DNA of 8,403 bases from Phycisphaerae bacterium (GCA_022842805.1 JALHOX010000197.1:1-8403), one strand, 5' to 3'; positions 1 to 6,967 are shown, numbered from the stretch's first letter. Program-made: numbers and translations. Notes: generated by a model from the letters alone, not told the origin.

Positions 1-305
1 CGCCGCCCGCCCCCGCACGCGCTTCTTCAATTCGCTATTCGCTATTCGCAATTCGCGATTCCCCTGCTCCCCTCTTCAACTCGACACTCTGCACCCGCAA
101 CTCGAAACTCCCCCGCCGCCCGCCCCCGCGCGCCCCCTCTTCCAATCGACACTCTGCACTCGAAACTCGCAACTCGCCCGCTCCCCTCTTCCACTCGACA
201 CTCTGCACCCGCAACTCGAAACTCCCCCGCCGCCCGCCCCCGCGCGCGCCTCTTCAATTCGCTATTCGCTATTCGCTATTCGCCATTCCCTATCCCCCAT
301 CCCCG
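1..305. repeat. Spaced arrays of degenerate 7-bp repeats
   Basis: Five arrays of heptanucleotides are visible at 30-64, 79-113, 144-178, 193-227 and 257-305. The first four are exactly five units (35 bp) long; the last has seven. Units fit A-Y-T-C-N-N-N: the outer two arrays use words such as ATTCGCT, the inner three use words such as ACTCTGC and ACTCGAA. Most arrays end in a C-rich unit (ATTCCCC, ACTCCCC). Spacers alternate between a 29-30 bp GC-rich type (1-29, 114-143, 228-256) and a 14-bp type (65-78, 179-192). All long spacers begin CGCCGCCCGCCCCCGC and nearly all spacers end CTCTTC followed by A or C. As a result 66-133 and 180-247 are a direct repeat with one mismatch, and 1-49 matches 228-276 with two mismatches. 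No credible gene lies here; translations are low-complexity repeats. The 306-470 stretch after it shows no clear promoter. Confidence 0.9.
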
Positions 306-470
306 CCCCGCCCCTCTCGGTTACGATATCCACGAGTATTGGCGGACCATCGTTCGGTCTCGCATTTCAACGAAATCAAGCGTCGCCCTGGTCGCGCGAG
401 CGGCGGGCGTCGGCATCGTCGACGGTCGGGCATGTGCGACCGCCCGCGGATGCCATCGGGAGCGTTTGCC

Positions 471-1523
471 TTGTCGAATCTGCCTTCGTCGCCGGTCTCG
501 CGAAACCCAAGCAACCCCCCTTCCGAACGCGAACTGATCGCGCGCTCGATCGCCGCGCAGCACTTCGCCGGGCCCAATCAGGACCAGTTCGAACAACTCG
601 TTCACACCCTGCTGCGGCTGCACCGCGACGGCAACGATCGCGGCGACATCAAGCTGCTCAGCCGCGCGCTGGGCGAATTGCGCTATGCGTTCAAGGTCTT
701 CAACCCCTTCTCCGCCACGCGAAAAATCAGCATCTTCGGCTCCAGCCGCACCAAGCCGGAGCATCCGGACTACATCGCCGCGATGGAGTATGCCAAGCGC
801 ATGTGCGCCGCGGGCTGGATGGTCATCACCGGCGCCGGCGACGGAATCATGAAAGCCGGCCACGGCGGGGCCGGCCGCGAGGCGAGCTTCGGCGTGGCGA
901 TCCGGCTGCCCTTTGAACAGGCCACCAACGACATCATCGCCGACGACGACAAGCTCGTGAACTTCAACTACTTCTTCACCCGCAAGCTGATGTTCATCAA
1001 GGAAGCTTCCGCGGTCGCACTCTTCCCCGGCGGCTTCGGCACGCAGGACGAGCTATTTGAGACGCTGACGCTGATCCAGACCGGCAAGGCCCAGATCGTG
1101 CCCGTCGTCATGGTGGAGCACGCCAACGGCCGCTACTGGAAGGAGTGGCAGGACTACGTCGACGATCATCTGCTCAAGACCGGGATGATCAGCGGCGACG
1201 ACGAACATCTGTACCTGATCACCGACGACATTCAGGAGGCGGTCGACGAGGTGCTGCGGTTTTATCGCGTGCACCATTCCCACCGCTATGTCGGCAAAGA
1301 CCTCGTCATGCGGCTCGAAACCAAGCTCTCCCCCACCGCGCTGCAGAAGCTCAACGACGAATTCGCAAACAGCCTGCTGGTCTCAGGCAAGATCGAGGCC
1401 TGCGAGGCGCTGCCCGAGGAAGACGGCGAATTCGCCGAGAAGCCGCGGCTGCGGTTCCACTTCAACAAGCGAAACTTCGGGCTCTTGCGCAAGTTCATCG
1501 ATCGGGTGAACGAGAGCGCCTGA
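471..1523 (+). CDS. LOG-family (TIGR00730-like) Rossmann-fold protein, long form
   Basis: Predicted cytoplasmic protein of the LOG / 'lysine decarboxylase-like' family, whose characterised members hydrolyse cytokinin or nucleoside 5'-monophosphates to the base and ribose 5-phosphate. With the start used here (350 aa), a first Rossmann strand KISIFGSSR is at residues 85-93, the glycine motif GAGDGIM at 121-127, and the family signature PGGFGTQDE at 186-194. About 100 residues follow the core domain, so it is longer than the roughly 190-residue single-domain LOG enzymes. The start is uncertain. TTG 471 is preferred because GGGAG lies 8 nt upstream and the protein then begins MSNLPSSP. ATG 432, ATG 450 and TTG 339 are in frame but lack a good ribosome site, and the 339-431 translation is arginine-rich and looks non-coding. 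It converges on gltA. Family is confident; the substrate is not known. Confidence 0.88.
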   Translation: MSNLPSSPVSRNPSNPPSERELIARSIAAQHFAGPNQDQFEQLVHTLLRLHRDGNDRGDIKLLSRALGELRYAFKVFNPFSATRKISIFGSSRTKPEHPDYIAAMEYAKRMCAAGWMVITGAGDGIMKAGHGGAGREASFGVAIRLPFEQATNDIIADDDKLVNFNYFFTRKLMFIKEASAVALFPGGFGTQDELFETLTLIQTGKAQIVPVVMVEHANGRYWKEWQDYVDDHLLKTGMISGDDEHLYLITDDIQEAVDEVLRFYRVHHSHRYVGKDLVMRLETKLSPTALQKLNDEFANSLLVSGKIEACEALPEEDGEFAEKPRLRFHFNKRNFGLLRKFIDRVNESA

Positions 1524-1525
1524 CG

Positions 1526-1619
1526 AGCGGGTTTCGGATTGCGAGTGCAGAGCGTGTATTTAAAAAGGCAGGCGCCCCCGCGCCTGCTGCAACTCTGCGC
1601 TCCGCACTCAGGACTCGAT
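1526..1619. repeat. Composite element: heptamer arms around a GC hairpin
   Basis: Fills the gap between the convergent LOG and gltA genes. The left arm (1526-1553) is four heptamers read on the minus strand, including ACTCGCA and GCTCTGC. The right arm (1592-1619) is four heptamers on the plus strand, including ACTCTGC and ACTCGAT. The words point outward from a central hairpin at 1568-1587. Because the arms are opposed, 1543-1554 and 1598-1609 form a 12-bp inverted repeat with one mismatch. The word ACTCTGC is shared with the arrays at 1-305. Confidence 0.8.
1561..1587 (-). terminator. Rho-independent terminator of gltA
   Basis: A perfect 8-bp GC-rich stem (1568-1575 with 1580-1587) closes a 4-nt loop. 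On the minus strand it is followed after one base by five T residues (1562-1566), the standard intrinsic terminator form. It begins 38 nt past the gltA stop. On the plus strand there is no T tract, so LOG transcripts would get only a hairpin. Confidence 0.82.
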
Positions 1620-1625
1620 GAGCGA

Positions 1626-2918
1626 TCAGGTGGCGCGCTTGCCGATCGGCAGATAGTCGCGCTTGGTGGGGCCGGTGTAGATCTGGCGCGGGCGATAGAT
1701 GCGGGCCTTGGGGTTGAGGTGCACTTCGCGCCAATTCGCGATCCAGCCCGGAATGCGGCCGATGGCGAATAGAACCGTGAACATGTTCAGCGGAATGCCG
1801 ATGGCGCGCATGATGATGCCGCTGTAGAAGTCGACGTTGGGATAGAGCTTGCGCTCGACGAAGTAGTCGTCGCGCAGGGCCGTTTCCTCGAGCTTCTTGG
1901 CGATATCGAGCAGCGGGTCGTGGACGCCGAGCTTGTTGAGCACTTTGTCGCAGGCGGCCTTCAGGATCTTCGCACGCGGGTCGAAGTTTTTGTAGACGCG
2001 GTGGCCGAAGCCCATCAGGCGGGCCTTGCTGTCCTTGGCCTTTACCCGCGCGATGAATTCCTCGGGCTTTACGCCGCTCTTGTGGATCTCCGTCAGCATC
2101 TCGATCACGGCCTGATTCGCGCCGCCATGGAGCGGCCCCCATAGAGCGCAGACGCCCGCGGAGACGGAGGCCCAGAGATTGGCCTGACTGCTGCCGACCA
2201 TGCGCACGGTCGACGTGCTGCAGTTCTGTTCGTGGTCGGCGTGCAGGATGAAGATCTGATCGAGGGCGCGGACGACGTCCGGATCGGGGTCGTACTCGGC
2301 GTAGGGCTTGCTGAAGAGCAGATGCAGGAAGTTCGCGGTGTAGCGCAGGTCGGAGCGCGGGTACATCATCGGCTCGCCGATCGACTTCTTGTAGCTGGCG
2401 GCGGCGATGGTGCGGACCTGGCTCATGAGGCGCGCGGCCTGGCTGGTGAAGCTTTCGTCGTCGTCGAGCTTCATGAGCGCGGGCTGAAAGCAACTGGCGG
2501 CGTTGATCATCGCCGACAGGATCGCCATCGGGTGGGCGTTGGGCGGGAAGCCGTCGTAGTGGTGGCGGAGGTTTTCGTGCAGGAACTGGTGGGCCGTGAG
2601 CTGGCCGCGGAAGCGCTGCAGCTCGGCGGCGGAAGGCAGTTCGCCGAAGACGATCAGATAGGCGGTCTCGACGAAGGTTGACTCTTCGGCCAGCTGCTCG
2701 ATCGGATAGCCGCGGTAGCGCAGGATGCCGGCGTCGCCGTCGATGTAGGTGATCGAGCTGAGACACGACCCGGTGTTTCCGTAGCCGTCGTCAAAGGTGA
2801 TCATCCCCGTTTTGTTGCGGAGTTCCTGAATATCGACGGCGACCTCATTCTCGCTGCCGACAAAGGTGGGCAGCTCGATCGATTTGCCCTGAAAGTTCAG
2901 CGTCGCTGCGTCACTCAT
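1626..2918 (-). CDS. gltA: Citrate synthase (type II, hexameric-type)
   Basis: Cytoplasmic entry enzyme of the TCA cycle: condenses acetyl-CoA with oxaloacetate to citrate and CoA. The 430-residue length equals that usual for Gram-negative type II enzymes. The N-terminal domain carries ITYIDGDAGILRYRGYP (56-72). The catalytic residues are in place: His264 in GPLHGGAN, His306 in GFGHRVYKNFDPRA and Asp363 in NVDFYSG. HADHEQNCSTSTVR (226-239) is also typical. The start at ATG 2918 is supported by AGGGAG five nt upstream; an in-frame extension to 2975 has no such site and looks non-coding. The gene ends in an intrinsic terminator. A 235-bp gap separates it from the upstream Uma2 gene, and I see no convincing promoter there. 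A methylcitrate synthase is less likely because those are usually shorter, around 370-390 residues. Confidence 0.97.
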   Translation of the reverse strand: MSDAATLNFQGKSIELPTFVGSENEVAVDIQELRNKTGMITFDDGYGNTGSCLSSITYIDGDAGILRYRGYPIEQLAEESTFVETAYLIVFGELPSAAELQRFRGQLTAHQFLHENLRHHYDGFPPNAHPMAILSAMINAASCFQPALMKLDDDESFTSQAARLMSQVRTIAAASYKKSIGEPMMYPRSDLRYTANFLHLLFSKPYAEYDPDPDVVRALDQIFILHADHEQNCSTSTVRMVGSSQANLWASVSAGVCALWGPLHGGANQAVIEMLTEIHKSGVKPEEFIARVKAKDSKARLMGFGHRVYKNFDPRAKILKAACDKVLNKLGVHDPLLDIAKKLEETALRDDYFVERKLYPNVDFYSGIIMRAIGIPLNMFTVLFAIGRIPGWIANWREVHLNPKARIYRPRQIYTGPTKRDYLPIGKRAT

Positions 2919-3153
2919 CACTGCTCCCTGCGCCCCGGAGTCCGCGGGCTTTTTGTGGCCGCTCGTGCGACCCATCTACTTATCGACCGCGTAACGATTG
3001 CTGGTTGACCGGGCCGCTCTGGCGACGCCGGACGGAGGATGGTAGCGGCATCGGGGCGCGGATTCAGCCGGTTGTTTTTCGGAGGCGAAAGAGAATGGGG
3101 CGAGGGGGTGAATCCATCCCGGCTCGGCCCGTGCGTCCCGGATTTGCGGCAGA

Positions 3154-3744
3154 TTATCGCTCGAATTTCGTGCGAATTGGGGCCAGGTTCAGGCGGAAGC
3201 CGGGGATGGCTTCGCTGGCGAAGGCGTCGGATTCGGGCTGGATTTCGACATACTGGCCGTTGACGAGGCGGAGAAACGTGAGGGTCTTGTCGGCGGGATC
3301 GATGATCCAGTATTCGCGCACGCCGAAGCGCTCGTAGTCGCGCCGCTTGGTGCGGACGTCAAGCGGGCGGTTGTGTCGCGAGACGACCTCGACGATCAGA
3401 TCGGGCGGGCCTTCGATCAGGTTCGTTATCAGCGCGGCGTGCGCGTTCGACACATAGGAGAGATCGGGGCGATAAACCAGATCGTCGGCGAGTCGGACGT
3501 CGGTCTCATGAACAATTTCGCCGATCGGGTTGGAATCCAGGTAGCTCTGGATCCAGTGCGCGATCAGCGTTGCAATGCGGTTGTGTCCGAAGCTTGCCCC
3601 AGGAGACATGACAACGACCCCATCGATCAATTCGTACCGGAAGCCGTCCGGCGGGAGCGCCAGATACTCATCGGCGTCCATGCGCAGGCCGGCGTATTCC
3701 GGGTCGCGCAGCGTGAGGGAGGCTTCGTGGTAACGAACGACCAT
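3154..3744 (-). CDS. Uma2-family (DUF820) PD-(D/E)XK nuclease-like protein
   Basis: A 196-residue protein of the Uma2 family, which has a restriction-endonuclease-like fold and often occurs in many copies in cyanobacteria and planctomycetes; its biological role is poorly known. Visible family blocks are DEYLALPPDGFRYELIDG (25-42), VVMSPG, the RPD segment (residues 92-94) with the first acidic active-site residue, and PDLIVEVVS (113-121) with the E-x-V core, followed by TKRRDYERFGVREYWIIDP (132-150) with the lysine and the usual YW-x-x-DP ending. The active site therefore looks intact. No Shine-Dalgarno sequence precedes ATG 3744, but a TACAAT box ends 6 nt upstream, so a leaderless message is possible. 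Met22 is a weaker alternative start. The gene sits alone between gltA and the dehydratase gene with no obvious functional link to either. Confidence 0.9.
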   Translation of the reverse strand: MVVRYHEASLTLRDPEYAGLRMDADEYLALPPDGFRYELIDGVVVMSPGASFGHNRIATLIAHWIQSYLDSNPIGEIVHETDVRLADDLVYRPDLSYVSNAHAALITNLIEGPPDLIVEVVSRHNRPLDVRTKRRDYERFGVREYWIIDPADKTLTFLRLVNGQYVEIQPESDAFASEAIPGFRLNLAPIRTKFER

Positions 3745-3750
3745 AACCCG

Positions 3751-3778
3751 ATTGTAACGGGACGGTCGGTGAGATCAG
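3751..3778 (-). promoter_or_regulatory. Candidate promoter of the Uma2 gene (leaderless)
   Basis: TACAAT (5 of 6 to the sigma-70 -10 consensus) lies at 3751-3756 on the minus strand; the best -35 candidate is a weak CTGATC at 3773-3778 with 16-bp spacing. The predicted transcription start falls on or beside the A of ATG 3744. Confidence 0.4.
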
Positions 3779-3799
3779 CGGCGGTCGCAAAGCGGTTCG

Positions 3800-3822
3800 G
3801 CGGCCGGCGAGCCGCCGGCCGC
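3800..3822. repeat. Perfect GC hairpin downstream of MmgE/PrpD
   Basis: A 10-bp perfect inverted repeat (3800-3809 with 3813-3822) closes a 3-nt AGC loop, 17 nt past the dehydratase stop. Neither strand has a T tract next to it, so it is not a standard intrinsic terminator. It could stabilise the 3' end, aid termination, or be a dispersed palindrome. Unlike the other two downstream hairpins it has no heptamer arms. Confidence 0.7.
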
Positions 3823-3838
3823 TACTTCACGCCTGACG

Positions 3839-5197
3839 TTACATCAGCGTTTCGAACTCCAGCAGTTCTGCCGGGCCCGATAGCTTGTCGAACGACATGG
3901 CCTGATTCACGATCCGATCGGCGGTGGCGTCGCTGACCACGCCGGCGGCGAGAATCTTGAACTTCTTGACGACTTCGTCATCGGTCATGGGGTTGCCCGC
4001 ATGGCCGCGCGGATAGTCGACCTTCTTGCTGATCTTCTTGCCGTCCTTGAGGGTGATGACGAGGTTGTTCGGAATTCCCTTGGGATAGCCGGCGTTGCAC
4101 TCCGGCGTCTCGACGATCTTGATCTTGTCGAGCAGGCCGAGGACGCGCGCGTCCTTGATCATCGCATCACTGAACGAGGCACGCGTGACGTCGCCGTCGA
4201 TCAGCGCGCAGGCCACGCAGAAGCCCATGCTGTGGTCGGCGGTCTCGCGGCTGGTTGGGCGCCATTTCTCCGGCTCGCTGCCGATGATGCTGACCGCGGC
4301 CTCGAAGCTCTCGATCAGCATGCTGGTGATGTTGCTGACGTCGCCGACCTGCGGGCGAAGCTGCAGCGCCGCGTCGATCGCTGATTGCGAGTGATACTCG
4401 GCGGGCCAGAACTTGATGTAGGTGCGGTTGATCATCCAGTCATCCGCGCCCTTGGTCCAGGCGGGCGAGAAGGCGCCGGTGACCATCTTGAACAGGCCCT
4501 TGGGCCCTTCGAAGATCTCGTTCGGGCCGGTCATGCCGTCGCGGGCCAGCTTGGCGGCGAAGACGCCGTTGCGGGCGGCGTTGGAGAAGGCGCAGGCCTT
4601 CCAGTCGGAGATCTGGCCAGTGCGGGTCTGGCGCGTCGCGAAGTTGCAGACGCCCGCCAGGCCGAGGGTGTGGACCATCTGCTCGGCGCTGAGCTTGTAG
4701 AGCTTGGCCGCCGCCAGCGACGACGAGAGCGCGCCGTAATAGACGTGATCCCAGCCATGCGCCCGCAGCGAGGCGGCGTCGCACATGCGGCACTGCACCT
4801 CATAGGCCAGCGCGATGGCGGCGATGATGTCCTTCGGGTTGCTGTTCATCACCTGCCCGACCGCGAGGCAGGCCGGGATGTTGTCGCTGGGGTGGGCGGG
4901 CTCTTTGCTGAGATAGGTGTCGTTGAAGTCGAGATAGCGGACCAGCGCGCCGTTGGCGAAGGTCGCGAGGTCTTCGGTCGTCTTGTGCTTCGAGCCGATC
5001 AGCCCCGCGCCGTTGGCGATCGTCACGCCGCTCGCGATGCCGCGCGCCACCTTGCCCGGCCGGCTTTTCCAGGCGCCGAGGGCGCAGCCGATGGAGTCGA
5101 GGATGCGACGCTTGACCTCGTGCTGTGCGGCGGGACCGAGCGAATCAAACGACGCAGACTGGGCGTAATTCGCCAGCCGATGGGCGAGCGTGCTCAT
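3839..5197 (-). CDS. MmgE/PrpD family protein, candidate 2-methylcitrate dehydratase
   Basis: A 452-residue cytoplasmic protein of the MmgE/PrpD family. Characterised members dehydrate 2-methylcitrate to 2-methyl-cis-aconitate in propionate oxidation, some acting on citrate; cis-aconitate decarboxylase is also a member. Blocks shared with PrpD include YLDFNDT (88-94), HPSDN (102-106), DHVYYG (150-155), WPAEYHSQSAIDAA (264-277), DHSMGF (321-326) and YPRGHAG (395-401). Length is normal. The start at ATG 5197 is fixed by AGGAG five nt upstream; an in-frame extension to 5362 reads through repeat DNA and is rejected. It has its own promoter-like sequence. Neither PrpB nor a short methylcitrate synthase is in the window, so a methylcitrate cycle is not shown. 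Family is confident; exact substrate is inference. Confidence 0.93.
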   Translation of the reverse strand: MSTLAHRLANYAQSASFDSLGPAAQHEVKRRILDSIGCALGAWKSRPGKVARGIASGVTIANGAGLIGSKHKTTEDLATFANGALVRYLDFNDTYLSKEPAHPSDNIPACLAVGQVMNSNPKDIIAAIALAYEVQCRMCDAASLRAHGWDHVYYGALSSSLAAAKLYKLSAEQMVHTLGLAGVCNFATRQTRTGQISDWKACAFSNAARNGVFAAKLARDGMTGPNEIFEGPKGLFKMVTGAFSPAWTKGADDWMINRTYIKFWPAEYHSQSAIDAALQLRPQVGDVSNITSMLIESFEAAVSIIGSEPEKWRPTSRETADHSMGFCVACALIDGDVTRASFSDAMIKDARVLGLLDKIKIVETPECNAGYPKGIPNNLVITLKDGKKISKKVDYPRGHAGNPMTDDEVVKKFKILAAGVVSDATADRIVNQAMSFDKLSGPAELLEFETLM

Positions 5198-5230
5198 GCA
5201 ATCTCCTATGGGGGTTGAACGCCGTCGCGA

Positions 5231-5259
5231 AATGTAAGGGACGCGCCGAGCGACTTCAA
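5231..5259 (-). promoter_or_regulatory. Sigma-70-like promoter of the MmgE/PrpD gene
   Basis: On the minus strand TTGAAG (5254-5259) is followed after exactly 17 bp by TACATT (5231-5236), each 4 of 6 to consensus. The predicted start near 5224 gives a leader of about 26 nt containing the AGGAG ribosome site at 5203-5207. It lies between the hairpin element downstream of ubiD and the dehydratase start, which supports separate transcription. Confidence 0.55.
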
Positions 5260-5267
5260 CGGCGGCG

Positions 5268-5381
5268 GGGAAATGCAGAATGCAGAATGAAGAATGCAGA
5301 AAGCGCGGGCGCGAAATCGCGCCCGTGCCGCTGTTATCGCAGGCCCTTACTGCGTTCTGCATTCTTCGTTCTGCATTTCTT
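5268..5381. repeat. Composite element: heptamer arms around a GC hairpin
   Basis: Lies between ubiD and the MmgE/PrpD gene. The left arm (5268-5302) is five heptamers read on the minus strand, mostly ATTCTGC and ATTCTTC, ending outward in the C-rich ATTTCCC. The right arm (5354-5381) is four heptamers on the plus strand, with GTTCTGC and ATTCTTC. Segments 5279-5301 and 5355-5377 form a 23-bp inverted repeat with a single U-G type mismatch. The hairpin at 5303-5328 sits off-centre between the arms, followed by an unrelated stretch (5329-5353). Same architecture as 1526-1619 with different words and a different core. The right arm ends 3 nt from the ubiD stop. Confidence 0.85.
5303..5328 (-). 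terminator. Hairpin downstream of ubiD, possible terminator
   Basis: An 11-bp stem (5303-5313 with 5318-5328, one G-T wobble, the inner 8 bp perfect) closes an AAAT loop, about 56 nt past the ubiD stop. The minus strand has only a three-T run after it (5300-5302), so intrinsic termination is possible but weak. The surrounding 23-bp inverted repeat could fold around it in ubiD RNA. Confidence 0.5.
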
Positions 5382-5383
5382 CT

Positions 5384-6961
5384 TCATAGCCCATACTCGC
5401 GCCAGCGCCGCGTGACCTGCTCCTTTACTTCGCGCGTCATCTCGATCTCGGGCGGCCATTCGCGGATCGGGCCTTCGCCGGTGATCTTTTTGGTCGCGTC
5501 GATGCCGATCTTGCTGCCGACGCCGCAGTGGGGCGTGGCGTGATCGAGGATGTCGAGCGGGCCGTCGATCATCATGATGTCGCGCTTGGGATCGACGTTG
5601 GCGCAGAGCTGGAACATGACGGCGTCTTCGTCATGCACGTCGACGTGCTGATCGACGACGACGATCATCTTCGTGAACGCCATCTGTCCGGCGCCCCAGA
5701 TCGCGCTCATCACCCGCCGTGCCTGATAGGGGTATTCCTTCTTGATCTTCACGAACGCGCAATTGTGGAAGCAGCCGAACATCGGCAGGTTGTAGTCGAT
5801 CACGTCGGGAATCAGCGTCTGCAACAGCGGCAGGAAAATCCGCTCGGTCGCCTTGCCGAGCCAGAAATCCTCCTGCGGCGGCTTGCCGACGATGGTGGTG
5901 ATGTAGATCGGGTTCTTGCGATGCGTGATCGCGGTGATGTGGAACTTCGGGAACAGATCGGCCAGCGAATAGAAGCCGGTGTGATCGCCGAAAGGCCCCT
6001 CGAGAATCGGCTCTTCGGCCGGGTCGATGTAACCCTCGACGACGAATTCGGCGGTCGCGGGCACCTCAATCTCGGGCTGGCTGACGCAGGGCACCAGTTC
6101 GATGCCGCCGCCATTCAGGAAGCCGGCGAAGAGGCACTCATCGATGCCCGGGGGCAGCGGGCAGGTGGCGGCGTAGGGCATGACCGACGGGCCGCCGAAG
6201 GAGACCGCGACGGGCATGCGCTTGCCCAGTTCGCGATAAGCGCGGAAGTGGCGGGCGCCGTCGTGGTGCATGTGCCAGTGCATGGCGGCCAGCTTGGGCC
6301 CGAAGACCTGCACGCGATACATGCCGATGTTGCGGTCGCCGGTGACGGGGTGCTTGGTGAAGACGTTGGTCAGCGTCAGATAGCGACCGGGGATCGTGCC
6401 GGTCACGGGTGTGTGGGGTGTCTTGTTGGCGGCGGCGGGTTGGCCGGCGTTGATGGTGGCGAGCAGGTTTCGCCAGGCATCTTTCGCAGGTCCGTCATTC
6501 ACCATCCAGGTGAGGTCGCCGTCGTGCGGCCAGCACTTCAGCACCGGCAAGGTCGTGAGATCGGCGTCGTCGGTATGCACGACCTCCTGACAGACGCCGC
6601 GACGGACGACCTTGGGCGGCAGGTTGGCGAGCTGCATCAGTTGCGGCAGCTTTTTGAGCTTGTCCATCAGGGTCGTGGGCACTTCGGGCTTGATCAGCAC
6701 CTTTACGCGGTCGGCCAACTCGGCGAAGTCGTTGCAGCCGAGCGCCAAACACATCCGCTCTTTGCGGCCGAAGGTGTTGATGAGCACCGGGTAGCGCGAG
6801 CCTTTGACGCGCTCGAAGAGGAGCGCCGGGCCGCCGCTCTTGGTGACGCGGTCGGTGATTTCGCTGATTTCGAGAATCGGATCGACCTCGACCTTGATCC
6901 GCTTGAGCCAGCCGCGCTTTTCCAGCTCGGCGACGAAACTCTGCATGTCGGCTTCGGGCAA
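5384..6961 (-). CDS. ubiD: UbiD-family prenylated-FMN-dependent decarboxylase
   Basis: A 525-residue cytoplasmic protein of the UbiD family: reversible decarboxylation of aromatic or unsaturated acids using prenylated FMN made by UbiX. The founding member decarboxylates 4-hydroxy-3-polyprenylbenzoate in ubiquinone synthesis. Seen here: GGPALLFERVKG (43-54), NIGMYRVQV (211-219), EGPFGDHTGFYS (321-332), VGKPPQED (358-365) and KIGIDATKK (484-492). Arg216, Glu321 and Asp326 are candidates for the Arg-Glu-Glu/Asp catalytic set. It is slightly longer than E. coli UbiD because of an insertion around 160-205. Translation likely starts at TTG 6961, since GAGGAG is 6 nt upstream of it but 21 nt from ATG 6946. 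It diverges from the rhomboid-like gene. A role in menaquinone or ubiquinone synthesis is plausible, but other UbiD substrates cannot be excluded. Confidence 0.94.
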   Translation of the reverse strand: MPEADMQSFVAELEKRGWLKRIKVEVDPILEISEITDRVTKSGGPALLFERVKGSRYPVLINTFGRKERMCLALGCNDFAELADRVKVLIKPEVPTTLMDKLKKLPQLMQLANLPPKVVRRGVCQEVVHTDDADLTTLPVLKCWPHDGDLTWMVNDGPAKDAWRNLLATINAGQPAAANKTPHTPVTGTIPGRYLTLTNVFTKHPVTGDRNIGMYRVQVFGPKLAAMHWHMHHDGARHFRAYRELGKRMPVAVSFGGPSVMPYAATCPLPPGIDECLFAGFLNGGGIELVPCVSQPEIEVPATAEFVVEGYIDPAEEPILEGPFGDHTGFYSLADLFPKFHITAITHRKNPIYITTIVGKPPQEDFWLGKATERIFLPLLQTLIPDVIDYNLPMFGCFHNCAFVKIKKEYPYQARRVMSAIWGAGQMAFTKMIVVVDQHVDVHDEDAVMFQLCANVDPKRDIMMIDGPLDILDHATPHCGVGSKIGIDATKKITGEGPIREWPPEIEMTREVKEQVTRRWREYGL

Positions 6962-6967
6962 AGGTGA

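Noticed and set aside
42..257. Small minus-strand protein with repeated ECRV-type peptides
   Set aside because: It is simply the translation of the heptamer arrays, with no ribosome site or coding signature.
1..305. CRISPR array
   Set aside because: Repeat and spacer logic is wrong: the variable parts are 7-bp phased words and the intervening segments are conserved, there are no unique spacers of uniform length, and no cas genes are visible.
1495..2766. A 423-codon minus-strand frame overlapping gltA
   Set aside because: Out-of-frame reading of citrate synthase, arginine-rich, without motifs; gltA motifs are unambiguous.
3005..3010. TTGACC as a plus-strand -35 box
   Set aside because: No matching -10 at 16-18 bp and no plus-strand gene follows; the open frames there are opposite the Uma2 gene.
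5198..5362. N-terminal extension of the MmgE/PrpD protein by 55 residues
   Set aside because: It would translate the heptamer arm and hairpin; a strong AGGAG site and a promoter-like sequence support the start at 5197.
5528..6967. A 479-codon plus-strand open frame antisense to ubiD
   Set aside because: It is the mirror frame of a clearly conserved UbiD gene in high-GC DNA; its translation is valine, aspartate, histidine and glycine-rich with no family motif.
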